The notes under the pieces: model-generated
The model's input: the letters and a program-made list of their open reading frames with translations, nothing else
Databases searched by the model: none
What the model was told of the DNA's origin: nothing
Assembly: GCF_001941975.2 (NCBI RefSeq)
Contig: NZ_CP146991.1
Location: 993,501 to 1,057,500 of the forward strand
From: Sporomusa sphaeroides DSM 2875
GTDB lineage: Bacteria > Bacillota > Negativicutes > Sporomusales > Sporomusaceae
DNA length: 64,000 nt
Direction of reading: 5' to 3'
Made by a program: the position numbers and the translations under genes
Shown here: positions 8,721 through 17,298 of the stretch, in pieces
Layout of the letters: every line of letters starts with the position of its first letter
Position numbering within the stretch: position 1 is the stretch's first letter

Positions 8721-9575
8721 ATGTTAGAAGTATCAATGGACAATTTACAATTTGGCTATGGTGAAGAGTTGGTTTTAAGTGGCTTGAACTATAATGCCAA
8801 AGCCGGTGATTTTGTTTGTCTTTTAGGGCAGTCTGGCTGCGGCAAAAGTACGCTGTTGCGATTGATTGCAGGACTGGAAAAGTCAAATCCGGGACAACTG
8901 ATGGTTGGCGGCAAGCCTGTTGACGGGCCAAGCCTGGACAGAACTATGGTGTTCCAGGATTATGGCTTATTCCCCTGGATGACAGCAGGTGATAACATCT
9001 GCATTGCATTAAAGCAGAAATATAAGACCTGGGATAAACCTAAGCTCAAAGAGGTAGCTTTGGAATGGACGCGCAATCTGGGCTTGGACGAGGAGCTGTT
9101 TGACAAATACCCAATGAACCTTTCCGGGGGGCAAAAGCAGCGTTTTGCAACCGCCCGGGCTTTTGCAATTGATGCTCCGCTGCTTTTGATGGATGAGCCT
9201 TTTGGGGCTTTGGATGCAGTTACCAAAGCCTTGCTGCAGGACACCGTTCTAGAACTGTGGCAAAACGGCAAGGAAAAACGTAAGACTATTTTTTTTGTAA
9301 CTCACAGTGTTGATGAGGCATTGCTATTAGCAACAGACATTCTGGTTTTAGGACAAGCTCCCAGCAAAATCATTTATACCCATTCATTTACTGAAGCAAC
9401 AAAGCCTACGCGGGAAACTCTGTTTACCGATCCGGCGGTGTTGGATTTGCGCAACCGCCTTACCCAAATCATTTATGATGAAATAAATGAAAAAGCACTC
9501 CGCTTGAAGCAGCAAAAGGCTGCTGATAAGAGCGCAGAGAAAACAACAATTTTTAACAGAAAGAAGGCTATATAA
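8721..9575 (+). CDS. NitT/TauT-type ABC transporter ATPase
   Basis: 284-aa SsuB-like ATPase: Walker A GQSGCGKST, Q-loop FQDYGLFPWM, signature NLSGGQKQRFATARA, Walker B LLMDEPFGALD, H-loop VTHSVDEA, and a charged C-terminal tail. ATG 8721 is preferred over GTG 8709 because GGAGG at 8711-8715 is 5 bases upstream. Its TAA stop overlaps the ATG of the next gene (TAATG). Closest relative in the window is the ATPase at 14491. Confidence 0.85.
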   Translation: MLEVSMDNLQFGYGEELVLSGLNYNAKAGDFVCLLGQSGCGKSTLLRLIAGLEKSNPGQLMVGGKPVDGPSLDRTMVFQDYGLFPWMTAGDNICIALKQKYKTWDKPKLKEVALEWTRNLGLDEELFDKYPMNLSGGQKQRFATARAFAIDAPLLLMDEPFGALDAVTKALLQDTVLELWQNGKEKRKTIFFVTHSVDEALLLATDILVLGQAPSKIIYTHSFTEATKPTRETLFTDPAVLDLRNRLTQIIYDEINEKALRLKQQKAADKSAEKTTIFNRKKAI

Positions 9576-10651
9576 TGAAAAAAATCTTACCGGTAATTAT
9601 ACTCTGTTTGATTATGATGCTTGCCCTTGTGGGATGCGGCACAAATGCCCCTGCCAGTGGTACTGCCGATACCAAGGGTAAAGCAAACAAAGATGTTTTA
9701 AAAATTTCCGTTGCTGCCCAAAACAATTCCGGGCAGGTTTTCCAGTATATGGCTGAGGCGCGCGGCTTCTTACAGGAAGAAGGCATTGATGTCAATATGG
9801 TATATATCAACAACGTGACCGATGCTTTGACCGCTCTGTCCGGCGGCAAGGTTGATGTATTATCTACATATGGCACAGGCGGTCCCTTAATTCAAATTGC
9901 CAATGGGCAAGACTTCACCATTTTCGGCGGCTATATGATTATCGGTGAAACACCGATCTATGGTAAACGTGAAACGGAATGGAAAAACCTAGAGAGCTTT
10001 CGCGGCAAAAAAATCGGTATTACCCGTGGCGGAACGGCTGATACCGTGATAAGAGGCATATTATCTGAGGCCGGCCTTCTTAATGATGTAACCTTTGTTG
10101 AATATAAGAAAAATCAAGAGGTCTTGCAGGCTATAGCAGCCGGCGAGGTTGACTTTGGCGGTACCGCAACCGGTCATCAATTGCAAGCTGCCGACTTGGG
10201 CTTGGATGTCAAGATGTGGCCTGATGAATATTGGCCGAACCATTCCTGCTGCCGCATGCTTGCTACCAGCGCCTGGATAAAGGACGAAAAAAATCAAGAA
10301 GCGCTGTATCGTATGCTGCGCGCATATTTGCGGGCTGAAGAAGCCATGCAGGGCAACAAGGATGAAGTAGTTGATTTGGTTGTAAAAAAACTTGATCTTG
10401 ATAAACCCACTGTAACAAGCTTTGTTAAAAGCGAGCATATGAAATATGACTCTGATCCGTTTAAAAACAGTGTAATCAAAATGTGGGACAGGATGATCAA
10501 ATTCGGTTATATCAAGGAAAACAATATTCCAATTGCAGAGCATATCAATACCAGCATTTACAAAAAAGCGTTAGAATCTTTGATTAAGGACTATCCGAAC
10601 AGCCAGTTCTTCAAAGATAAGCTTGTTCAATTCAATCAGAATAACGCATAG
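9575..10651 (+). CDS. NitT/TauT-type substrate-binding lipoprotein (SBP 2)
   Basis: 358 aa with lipoprotein signal (lipobox LVGC). SsuA/ThiY-like core with YMAEARGFLQEEGIDVNMVY, DVLSTYGTGG and GKKIGITRGGTADTVI. The vicinal Cys pair HSCCRMLAT matches YSCCRLVAP in SBP 3 and EYCCVLVLR in SBP 1. Start codon overlaps the ATPase stop. Ligand unknown. Confidence 0.83.
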   Translation: MKKILPVIILCLIMMLALVGCGTNAPASGTADTKGKANKDVLKISVAAQNNSGQVFQYMAEARGFLQEEGIDVNMVYINNVTDALTALSGGKVDVLSTYGTGGPLIQIANGQDFTIFGGYMIIGETPIYGKRETEWKNLESFRGKKIGITRGGTADTVIRGILSEAGLLNDVTFVEYKKNQEVLQAIAAGEVDFGGTATGHQLQAADLGLDVKMWPDEYWPNHSCCRMLATSAWIKDEKNQEALYRMLRAYLRAEEAMQGNKDEVVDLVVKKLDLDKPTVTSFVKSEHMKYDSDPFKNSVIKMWDRMIKFGYIKENNIPIAEHINTSIYKKALESLIKDYPNSQFFKDKLVQFNQNNA

Positions 10652-10699
10652 TTACTATTGAACGGCAAATTAAGATTCCCGCCTCTATAGGCGGTGTTA

Positions 10700-10754
10700 G
10701 TTCAGGTGGGGCAGAGTCCCCGCCTGAACCTCTGCTGTTTCAGCTTGCTGAAAC
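10700..10754 (+). terminator. Two adjacent hairpins before the permease gene
   Basis: GTTCAGGTGGGG/CCCCGCCTGAAC (10700-10711 with 10718-10729) is followed by GTTTCAGC-TT-GCTGAAAC (10737-10754). Neither has a strong T run. They separate SBP 2 from its permease and probably act as an attenuator or mRNA-stability element. Confidence 0.5.
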
Positions 10755-10828
10755 GAGTTTACAGTTTGGGTGAAGATATTATAACGTGGCAGCGGATCTG
10801 CCATGTTTGAAAAGAGGGATTTTAACTG

Positions 10829-11587
10829 ATGGCTAAATTCGCAAAAGAGTATGGCGGCATTATTGCCATAGGTATGTGTTTATTGATTGGTTATATCTTG
10901 CTGACCGATGTGCTTGGCGTTTTATCTGCGTTCCTTTTTCCCAGCATCTTTAAAGTCATAAAGCTATTTCCACAATATATAGATCAACTGATGACCGGTT
11001 TGTTAAGCTCTTTATTCTTGCTGGTTACTGCTTATGTTTTGGCGGTTATCACTGCCATTACACTTGGCACAATTATTGGCTTAAAAAGCGGTCTGCGCAA
11101 AAACGTGACACCTTATATCTATGCCTTCAGCGCTATTCCGGTACCGCTCTTAACGCCATATGCTATCAATTTACTGCCAACTTTCCAGGCAGCTTCCATC
11201 TTCTTGATTTGGCTTGCTGCCTTTTGGGTTATTTTTGGGACAACCATTGGTGCTGTTATGAGTATTGACAAACGGTATTTGGAAACCGCGGCAATCTTGG
11301 AAATGTCTAAAGCCGAGAAGCTTTTTTCGATAATTCTGCCGGCAGCATCTCCCAGTATTTTAGTGGGCTGTTCCATAGCATTAACCTTATCGTTTATGAT
11401 GCTGGCTGTTGCCGAAATGTTTGGCGCAAGATCCGGTATGGCTCATTTTGTCCAATACTATTCCGACTTTGCAAAATTTGATGTGGTAATGCTCGGTTTT
11501 TTGTTTACATCAGCGGTTTTGGTTTTAATTATGTACATCTTTGATACAATCAAACACCGGATTTTACATTGGACGATCAATAACTGA
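10829..11587 (+). CDS. NitT/TauT-type ABC transporter permease
   Basis: 252-aa membrane protein with about six hydrophobic segments and the permease EAA-loop (LETAAILEMSKAEKLFSIIL). Partner of the ATPase and SBP 2 just upstream, although a 177-base spacer with two hairpins intervenes. Starts at ATG 10829 after AGAGGGA. Followed after 17 bases by a UroD/MtaA-like methyltransferase gene, which suggests import and methyl metabolism of the same compound (inference). Confidence 0.82.
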   Translation: MAKFAKEYGGIIAIGMCLLIGYILLTDVLGVLSAFLFPSIFKVIKLFPQYIDQLMTGLLSSLFLLVTAYVLAVITAITLGTIIGLKSGLRKNVTPYIYAFSAIPVPLLTPYAINLLPTFQAASIFLIWLAAFWVIFGTTIGAVMSIDKRYLETAAILEMSKAEKLFSIILPAASPSILVGCSIALTLSFMMLAVAEMFGARSGMAHFVQYYSDFAKFDVVMLGFLFTSAVLVLIMYIFDTIKHRILHWTINN

Positions 11588-11604
11588 TAAAGGATTGAAT
11601 TGAC

Positions 11605-12684
11605 ATGCAAGATCAAATGACGCCGGCGCAAAGAGCGGCTGCTATCGCCAAGGGCTCTCTGGCAGACAGATTGCCATGTAACCCCAATATTGCCAATGGT
11701 ACTGCCAGGATTTACGGTTGTAAAATTTCCGAGTTCAAGCATAATCCTAAAACTATTGCCCAGGCGCAAATGGCGGCATATCATAAGTTCGGCGGCGACA
11801 GCTTGCGGATTTTTACTGATTTATTCCCCTGGGCGGAAGCAATGGGAGCAACTGTTTCTTATCCTGAGGATGATACGGCTGATTTGTTAAAACCGGCAAT
11901 TGTCAGCGTACAGGATATTGATAAGCTTCGTCCTGCTGATCCCTACAAGGACGGACGGCTGCCGGTGCAACTGGAAGCAATGAAATATCTAAAGGAGCTG
12001 GCCAAGGATGAAGTACCCTGCTCTGCCGGTATTGTCGGCGCATTTACTAATGCATTTTTTCTGTTCAGTACCAATGAAACACTGAAGCTTATCCACAAAA
12101 ATCCACAAGCAGTACATAAGCTGTGCCGGGTTTCTCTCGAAACCTGTAAAGCTTATGCTCAAGCGGCGCTGGATATTGGCTTGAATCCCACCATATCAGA
12201 GCCCATGTCGTCTTGTACGGTAGTCAGTCCCAAGGTTTTTCGGGAGTTTTCGCTGCCATATCTTAAAGAACTCGTAGAATTCATCAAAAGCTATGGGCCT
12301 AACCCTGTCATTCATATTTGCGGACAGACCAAAAAAATCTGGAAAGATGTTGCAGACCTTGGGATTGGCGGGATGAGTATTGATAATGTAGCAAGCTTGC
12401 AGGAGTGTAAGCTTGCTATTGGCTCCCAAACCAAAATTATGGGTAATGTAGACCCCGGCGGGATTATGTACTCAGGAACGCCGCAAGATGTCCGCCTTAA
12501 AACCCTGGAGGGGATTTTGGATGCTTATGACTCTCCTAAGGGTTATGTGGTTATGTCAGGGTGCAGCCTGCCTGTGGAAACCCCATTGGAAAATATCCAA
12601 ATGATGATGGATACTGTACGCGAGGTTGGTTATCCTGTTTGCCCTGAGCGTGTTATAGAAATGATTCAAGACTGTAAGCAATAG
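11605..12684 (+). CDS. Uroporphyrinogen-decarboxylase-family methyltransferase (MtaA/CmuA-like)
   Basis: 359-aa TIM-barrel protein of the UroD superfamily branch that moves methyl groups to or from corrinoid proteins. Likely zinc ligands are H237 and C239 (IHICGQ) and C320 (MSGCSLP). Haem biosynthesis is unlikely because the next gene is a corrinoid protein. The partner could be a substrate demethylase or a methylcobamide:acceptor methyltransferase; sequence alone does not decide. A second UroD-like/corrinoid pair lies at 22250-24160. Confidence 0.8.
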   Translation: MQDQMTPAQRAAAIAKGSLADRLPCNPNIANGTARIYGCKISEFKHNPKTIAQAQMAAYHKFGGDSLRIFTDLFPWAEAMGATVSYPEDDTADLLKPAIVSVQDIDKLRPADPYKDGRLPVQLEAMKYLKELAKDEVPCSAGIVGAFTNAFFLFSTNETLKLIHKNPQAVHKLCRVSLETCKAYAQAALDIGLNPTISEPMSSCTVVSPKVFREFSLPYLKELVEFIKSYGPNPVIHICGQTKKIWKDVADLGIGGMSIDNVASLQECKLAIGSQTKIMGNVDPGGIMYSGTPQDVRLKTLEGILDAYDSPKGYVVMSGCSLPVETPLENIQMMMDTVREVGYPVCPERVIEMIQDCKQ

Positions 12685-12715
12685 GCAAATTGGCTTAAGA
12701 AGGGACTAGATTGCG

Positions 12716-13360
12716 ATGACTGGCAAGGAAGAATTATTAAAATTATTAGCGGCATGCGTAGTGGAAATGGAAGATGAAAAAATCATTCCAACAGCACAAG
12801 CCTATATAAAGGCCGGTTATCCCGCCGCCGAAGGCATTTTGCATGGCTTGGTGGAGGGAATGAATAAGGCTGCCGATTTATATGAGAATGAAGAATATTT
12901 TATACCTGAGCTGCTGATTTGTTCTGATGCCATGTATAACGGTTTGGATGTTTTAAGCCCGCATCTGGGTAAACATGATTTTCAGAAAAAGGCCAAGGTA
13001 GTCATCGGCGTTGTCGAAGGTGACACCCATGATATTGGGAAGAATATCGTGAAAATTATGCTGGAAACGGCCGGATATGAAATTATCGACTTAGGCCGTG
13101 ATGTTCCGGCTGCAGCTTTTATTGAGTGTGTTAAAAATACGGGAGCAAGTGTGGTTGCCCTTGCAACCTTGATGTCCACCAGCACCGGTAATATGAAAAA
13201 AGTCATTGACTTGCTGCAGCAAGCAGGCCTGCGTGAAGGTGTAAAGGTTATTGTCGGCGGCGGCCCCATTTCAGCGGCTTTTGCCGAGAAGATAGGTGCT
13301 GACGGATATGCTGTAAATGCCGTGGAAGCCGTGAAACTGGCGGATAGATTAGTCGGATAA
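12716..13360 (+). CDS. Corrinoid protein (MtaC/MtbC family)
   Basis: 214 aa. N-terminal helical cap (residues ~1-85) and B12-binding Rossmann domain with the DTHDIGKN motif; H105 is the expected lower cobalt ligand. GGGPIS near residue 182 is also typical. It carries the methyl group between a methyltransferase and an acceptor. ATG 12716 follows GAAGGGA. Co-directional with the UroD-like gene 31 bases upstream. Very similar in design to the protein at 23495. Confidence 0.9.
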   Translation: MTGKEELLKLLAACVVEMEDEKIIPTAQAYIKAGYPAAEGILHGLVEGMNKAADLYENEEYFIPELLICSDAMYNGLDVLSPHLGKHDFQKKAKVVIGVVEGDTHDIGKNIVKIMLETAGYEIIDLGRDVPAAAFIECVKNTGASVVALATLMSTSTGNMKKVIDLLQQAGLREGVKVIVGGGPISAAFAEKIGADGYAVNAVEAVKLADRLVG

Positions 13361-13506
13361 CAACAAATGTGTTGTGAGCACTTACTGATTTACAAAAGAA
13401 TATCCTAATGCTTCATTATGCTCAGGAGATTGGAACGGCGTTTTAATTTACAAAATTGAAAATCATGTTTATGCATAGAGAATATAAGCTAAAGGAGGTG
13501 AAATCC

Positions 13507-14394
13507 ATGCAGCAATTTACTCAGGAACTAAAGGAGTTCGCTTTAGCCCAGGGAGCTGATCTGGTGGGGATCGCCAAAGCAGCTGATCTGGATGAGTACT
13601 TTACTCCGCCCCACCGTCCGCAAGATCTTATGCCAAATGTAAAAACCATCATTGTCATGGCACTTCACATTCCGGACGGTTCCATAGAGGCCCAGAAAAG
13701 GGAGGTTACCAATTATTCCTACAGCATTTTCGGGTTTACCCACCTGAATAAAGAATTAGACGCTCTCACTTACCGTGTAACCCGGTATATGGAAAAGGGC
13801 GGCTATGAAGCTCTGCCGATACCGGGTAAGGGCAGCCATTATTGGGAGCAGAAAAAGTTTTATGGACCATTTTCCTTCCGGCATGCGGCCGTTGCGGCAG
13901 GATTGGGTGAAATTGGCTGGAGCGGACTTTTTCTTACGCCAGAGTTTGGCTCAAGGCAGCGGTTGACAGTCATTCTTACCGATGCCGCTTTAATTACTGA
14001 CCCGCCCTTTGCCGGTTCGGTATGTACCAAGTGCTTTGACTGTATCAAAAATTGCCCGGCAGGTGCGATTCAAAAGACAGAATGGACGAAAACCATAGGC
14101 GGACGGCCATTGACCTATGGTGTTGTCGACGGCGACCGCTGTTACTGGGTTGCCAGAGGCTTGACGACCAAGGCGTGGCCGAATGCCCCTTTTAATCCCA
14201 ATGTTGATGTAGAAAAAACAGTGCCGATGACTGCTGAGGAAAAGTTTAACGCCTTATGGAAAAAAAGGGATGCGCGGCTGCGGGCCAGTGAACATGATGT
14301 CGACAGCTATGGCGCTACCATCTGCGGACGGTGTATGGCATTTTGCAGTGCAGGCAGCCGGGCCATGCAGGCTAGGATGAAAAGAAATATATGA
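13507..14394 (+). CDS. QueG-like [4Fe-4S] protein (epoxyqueuosine reductase/cobalamin reductase family)
   Basis: About 295 aa. The ATG at 13507 has a near-perfect ribosome-binding site (AAAGGAGGTG), so the 17-codon upstream extension is rejected. The middle part (RHAAVAAGLGEIGWSG) is typical of COG1600/QueG-like proteins. Two Cys clusters follow: CTKCFDCIKNCPAG and CGRCMAFCSAG. QueG and related reductive dehalogenases bind cobalamin. Beside a corrinoid protein, a role in reducing or reactivating cobamide is attractive but inferred; tRNA queuosine synthesis is the alternative. Confidence 0.7.
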   Translation: MQQFTQELKEFALAQGADLVGIAKAADLDEYFTPPHRPQDLMPNVKTIIVMALHIPDGSIEAQKREVTNYSYSIFGFTHLNKELDALTYRVTRYMEKGGYEALPIPGKGSHYWEQKKFYGPFSFRHAAVAAGLGEIGWSGLFLTPEFGSRQRLTVILTDAALITDPPFAGSVCTKCFDCIKNCPAGAIQKTEWTKTIGGRPLTYGVVDGDRCYWVARGLTTKAWPNAPFNPNVDVEKTVPMTAEEKFNALWKKRDARLRASEHDVDSYGATICGRCMAFCSAGSRAMQARMKRNI

Positions 14395-14490
14395 TGTACG
14401 GGATTGATATTGAAAATGTGGTGTTGTGGTGGAAAGAACTTCTGTCGCGTTGAATGGTCTGTTAATTTTGAATATACATGCATAAGGGAG

Positions 14491-15285
14491 GTGAGTGCGA
14501 TACATGATGTGAAAATTGAAGGGCTTTCTTTTGCCTATAAAAACGATAACAGATTAATTCTGAAAGACATCAGCATCGATGTGCAAGCCGGGACCTTTGT
14601 GGCGTTGCTGGGGCAGTCCGGCTGTGGAAAAAGTACCTTCCTGCGTCTTCTGGCCGGCTTGGAGACTGCCACTGCAGGAACAATCCTTTTAGATGATCGG
14701 CCGGTAAGCGGGGCCAGTCTGGATAAAGGCATGGTTTTTCAGGACTATGGACTATTTCCGTGGATGACAGCTGGAGAAAATATCATGCTGGCTTTAAAAC
14801 AGCGCTTTCCTCAGCAAGACAGAAAGAAACTGAAACAGTTGGCACTTGACACATTAAATGCAGTAGGTCTGGATGAGTCGGTATATCGTAAGCTGCCAAA
14901 AGAGCTGTCCGGCGGTATGAAACAGCGATGTGCCATTGCCCAGGCGTTCGGTATTGATCCCCCGATCCTGTTAATGGACGAGCCATTTGGAGCGTTAGAT
15001 GCAGTGACCCGTGCGCGGCTGCAGGATTTGGTGCTGAAGCTGTGGTCGCAGGAGAATCCAAAAAAGACTGTGTTCTTCGTCACCCACGATGTGGATGAGG
15101 CACTGCTCCTGGCTAACCGAATCATTGTTTTCGGACAGTCTCCCAGCAACATAATCTACGAATGCTCCATTCCGGCAGACCAGCGTCCCACCCGGGAAAA
15201 CCAGTTTGACAATCCGGAGCTTCTGGAACTGCGCAATACGTTGATCTTCCAAATCAATAAGGATGTGGTATCCCGCATTTCTTAA
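14491..15285 (+). CDS. NitT/TauT-type ABC transporter ATPase
   Basis: SsuB-like ATPase with Walker A GQSGCGKST, Q-loop FQDYGLFPWM, signature ELSGGMKQRCAIAQA, Walker B LLMDEPFGALD and H-loop VTHDVDEA. The start is uncertain. The frame is open back to TTG 14404, while GTG 14491 gives an N-terminus aligned with the paralogue at 8721, but the AAGGGAG at 14484-14490 touches it. It heads the third transporter operon (ATPase, SBP 3, permease). Confidence 0.8.
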   Translation: MSAIHDVKIEGLSFAYKNDNRLILKDISIDVQAGTFVALLGQSGCGKSTFLRLLAGLETATAGTILLDDRPVSGASLDKGMVFQDYGLFPWMTAGENIMLALKQRFPQQDRKKLKQLALDTLNAVGLDESVYRKLPKELSGGMKQRCAIAQAFGIDPPILLMDEPFGALDAVTRARLQDLVLKLWSQENPKKTVFFVTHDVDEALLLANRIIVFGQSPSNIIYECSIPADQRPTRENQFDNPELLELRNTLIFQINKDVVSRIS

Positions 15286-15325
15286 GCGGTATTATTACTC
15301 AAATAATTTTAAAAGGAGAGTACAC

Positions 15326-16423
15326 ATGAAAGTAAGAATTGGTTTATCGATTTTGGCACTGACGGTTATGCTTACCATGGCGGGTTGCGGTGGAAACAGC
15401 AGCAATTCTACCCCTGCCAGCACTCCCAAATCTACTGACGCAGCGAAAGCAGCACCTGAAACCAGTGTGGTCAGATGGAACTATGGCACCAGCGGCAACG
15501 TAATGGTTACCATTGCGGAAAAGAAGGGATATTTCAAGGATGAGGGTATAACCCTTGAAATGGTTCCTGCCACAGCTAACGCTGACGCTATGGCACTGCT
15601 CGCTACCGGCAAGGCAGATGTTGCTTCCAATGCCGGCACCAGCAACCCCTTGCAGCAGATTGCTTCCGGCGTAGATTTGACCATATTTGGCGGACATATG
15701 GTGGATGGCAGTATGCCTATTGTCGCACGCAAGGGTACTAAATGGAACGGCGTTCAAGACCTGATCGGCAAGAAGTTCGCCTGCAATCCCGCTTATTTCG
15801 CATTCACTGGCGCTGTTATGGATTTGGGATATAATGATCCTCTCAAGGCTGTGGAATGGGTTACCTATACAAATTACAATGATGCTTTGGCCGCTGTGGT
15901 GCGTGGCGAGGTGGATTATGCCCTCATGGGTACCGGCCAGAATTATGCTGTGAAAAATATGAAAGAAATTGATATTGTGGCCTGGCAGGGCGATGTAATG
16001 AAAAACTATTCCTGCTGCCGTCTGGTTGCCCCAACGTCATTTGTAAAGAACAACCCCAATACCGTCAAGGGTATTATGAAGGCATTGATTCGCGCCCAGC
16101 GTTATTATGAGGCTAATAAGAATGAGGCCATTACCCTGCAGGCTGAGAACATTAAAACCTCTAAAGAGTATGTGGCTGCCTATATGCTTAATGATAACTA
16201 TGTTGTCAGCCCGGATCCTCTCAAAAACCCAGTTATCCGTGCCTGGGGGATTCTGGATAAGACCGGTTTCCTGAACAAAAAAGCCAAGGATATAAACATT
16301 GCTGACCATATCAATACAGATTTGTACAAGGCTGCTTTGGATGAAGTAACTGCACAATATGGAAGTGAAGACCCCGAATTCTATAAAAAGCTGCAGGCTT
16401 TTTACCAGGAAAATAACTCCTAA
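15326..16423 (+). CDS. NitT/TauT-type substrate-binding lipoprotein (SBP 3)
   Basis: About 365 aa starting at ATG 15326 after AAAGGAGAG; the 21 codons upstream are not part of it. Signal peptide with lipobox MAGC and a Ser/Thr/Pro-rich linker, then a core like SBP 2 (EKKGYFKDEGITLEMVPATA, DLTIFGGHMVDG). The vicinal Cys pair is in YSCCRLVAP. SBP 2 and SBP 3 also share the near-C-terminal words ADHINTDLYKAAL and AEHINTSIYKKAL, so they are paralogues and may bind related ligands. Confidence 0.83.
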   Translation: MKVRIGLSILALTVMLTMAGCGGNSSNSTPASTPKSTDAAKAAPETSVVRWNYGTSGNVMVTIAEKKGYFKDEGITLEMVPATANADAMALLATGKADVASNAGTSNPLQQIASGVDLTIFGGHMVDGSMPIVARKGTKWNGVQDLIGKKFACNPAYFAFTGAVMDLGYNDPLKAVEWVTYTNYNDALAAVVRGEVDYALMGTGQNYAVKNMKEIDIVAWQGDVMKNYSCCRLVAPTSFVKNNPNTVKGIMKALIRAQRYYEANKNEAITLQAENIKTSKEYVAAYMLNDNYVVSPDPLKNPVIRAWGILDKTGFLNKKAKDINIADHINTDLYKAALDEVTAQYGSEDPEFYKKLQAFYQENNS

Positions 16424-16441
16424 TCAGCCATAAGGAGTGCT

Positions 16442-17200
16442 ATGGACAAGTTCAAGATTTTTTTAAAAAAATACTGGCTTACTGTCTGCATCTATGTGGC
16501 ATTAGTCTTGCTGTATGTGTATGCGACAAAAAGCGGGCAGGCAAATCCGTATCTATTTCCCGAGGTGGAGGCGATTTGGGCTGCCTTTTCCAACAACCAG
16601 GGGGTTATGCTGCTCAACATGGTGTCATCTTTCAAGCTGATGATCCCATCTATTCTAATATCCTTGGCTATTGCGCTCATCCTGGGTACAATCCTGGGGT
16701 TAACCGAATGGCTCAGAGATGCGCTTTATCCGATCATTTACGCATTCAGTGTGATACCGTCAATCCTGCTGTCTCCCTTCGCGCTGTTGTTAGCTCCCAA
16801 TTTCACGGTAGCATCCATATTCCTGATTTCCTATGGCACTGTCTGGACGACCCTTTTTGCTACAATAACCGGTATAATGACCATTGATAAGCGTTATCTG
16901 GACAAAGCGGCCACGCTAGAGCTCAGTGGAATCAAATTGATGACAAAAGTCATTCTGCCGGCGGCCAGTCCCTCTATTTTAGCAGGCTTCGTCAGTTCGC
17001 TGCGCGGTACTTTTTTGATGCTGGTATATGTAGAGATGTACGGCACTCAGTATGGCATGGGGTTCTTTGTGAAAAAGTACTCGGAATTTGGCCTGTACGA
17101 TCATACCTGGGTAGGGTTTATCTTCATGGTAATTATACTGGTTATTGTGATGCAGCTTTTTGAAATGATGAAAAAGTATATACTTAAGTGGACGATTTGA
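16442..17200 (+). CDS. NitT/TauT-type ABC transporter permease
   Basis: 252 aa, the same length as the permease at 10829 and similar along its length (MTIDKRYLDKAATLELSG in the EAA loop against MSIDKRYLETAAILEMSK). About six hydrophobic segments. Starts 18 bases after the SBP 3 stop with AAGGAG. Completes the third transporter. Confidence 0.83.
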   Translation: MDKFKIFLKKYWLTVCIYVALVLLYVYATKSGQANPYLFPEVEAIWAAFSNNQGVMLLNMVSSFKLMIPSILISLAIALILGTILGLTEWLRDALYPIIYAFSVIPSILLSPFALLLAPNFTVASIFLISYGTVWTTLFATITGIMTIDKRYLDKAATLELSGIKLMTKVILPAASPSILAGFVSSLRGTFLMLVYVEMYGTQYGMGFFVKKYSEFGLYDHTWVGFIFMVIILVIVMQLFEMMKKYILKWTI

Positions 17201-17220
17201 TAACAGAGCCGCCATCTCCG

Positions 17221-17270
17221 TTATAGAAAACACAATTATTGTATTTCAATTATCTGTGTTAGGATAACAC
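17221..17270 (+). repeat. Conserved upstream element, copy C (short form)
   Basis: Carries the 3' core of the 83-bp element. The dyad is most perfect here (GTGTTA-GGA-TAACAC), but the 5' half seen in copies A, B and D is missing. It ends 28 bases before the PatB-like gene, so the promoter must lie inside the element. Confidence 0.7.
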
Positions 17271-17298
17271 ATAGAAAACTTATTAAAGGTGATTTGTC

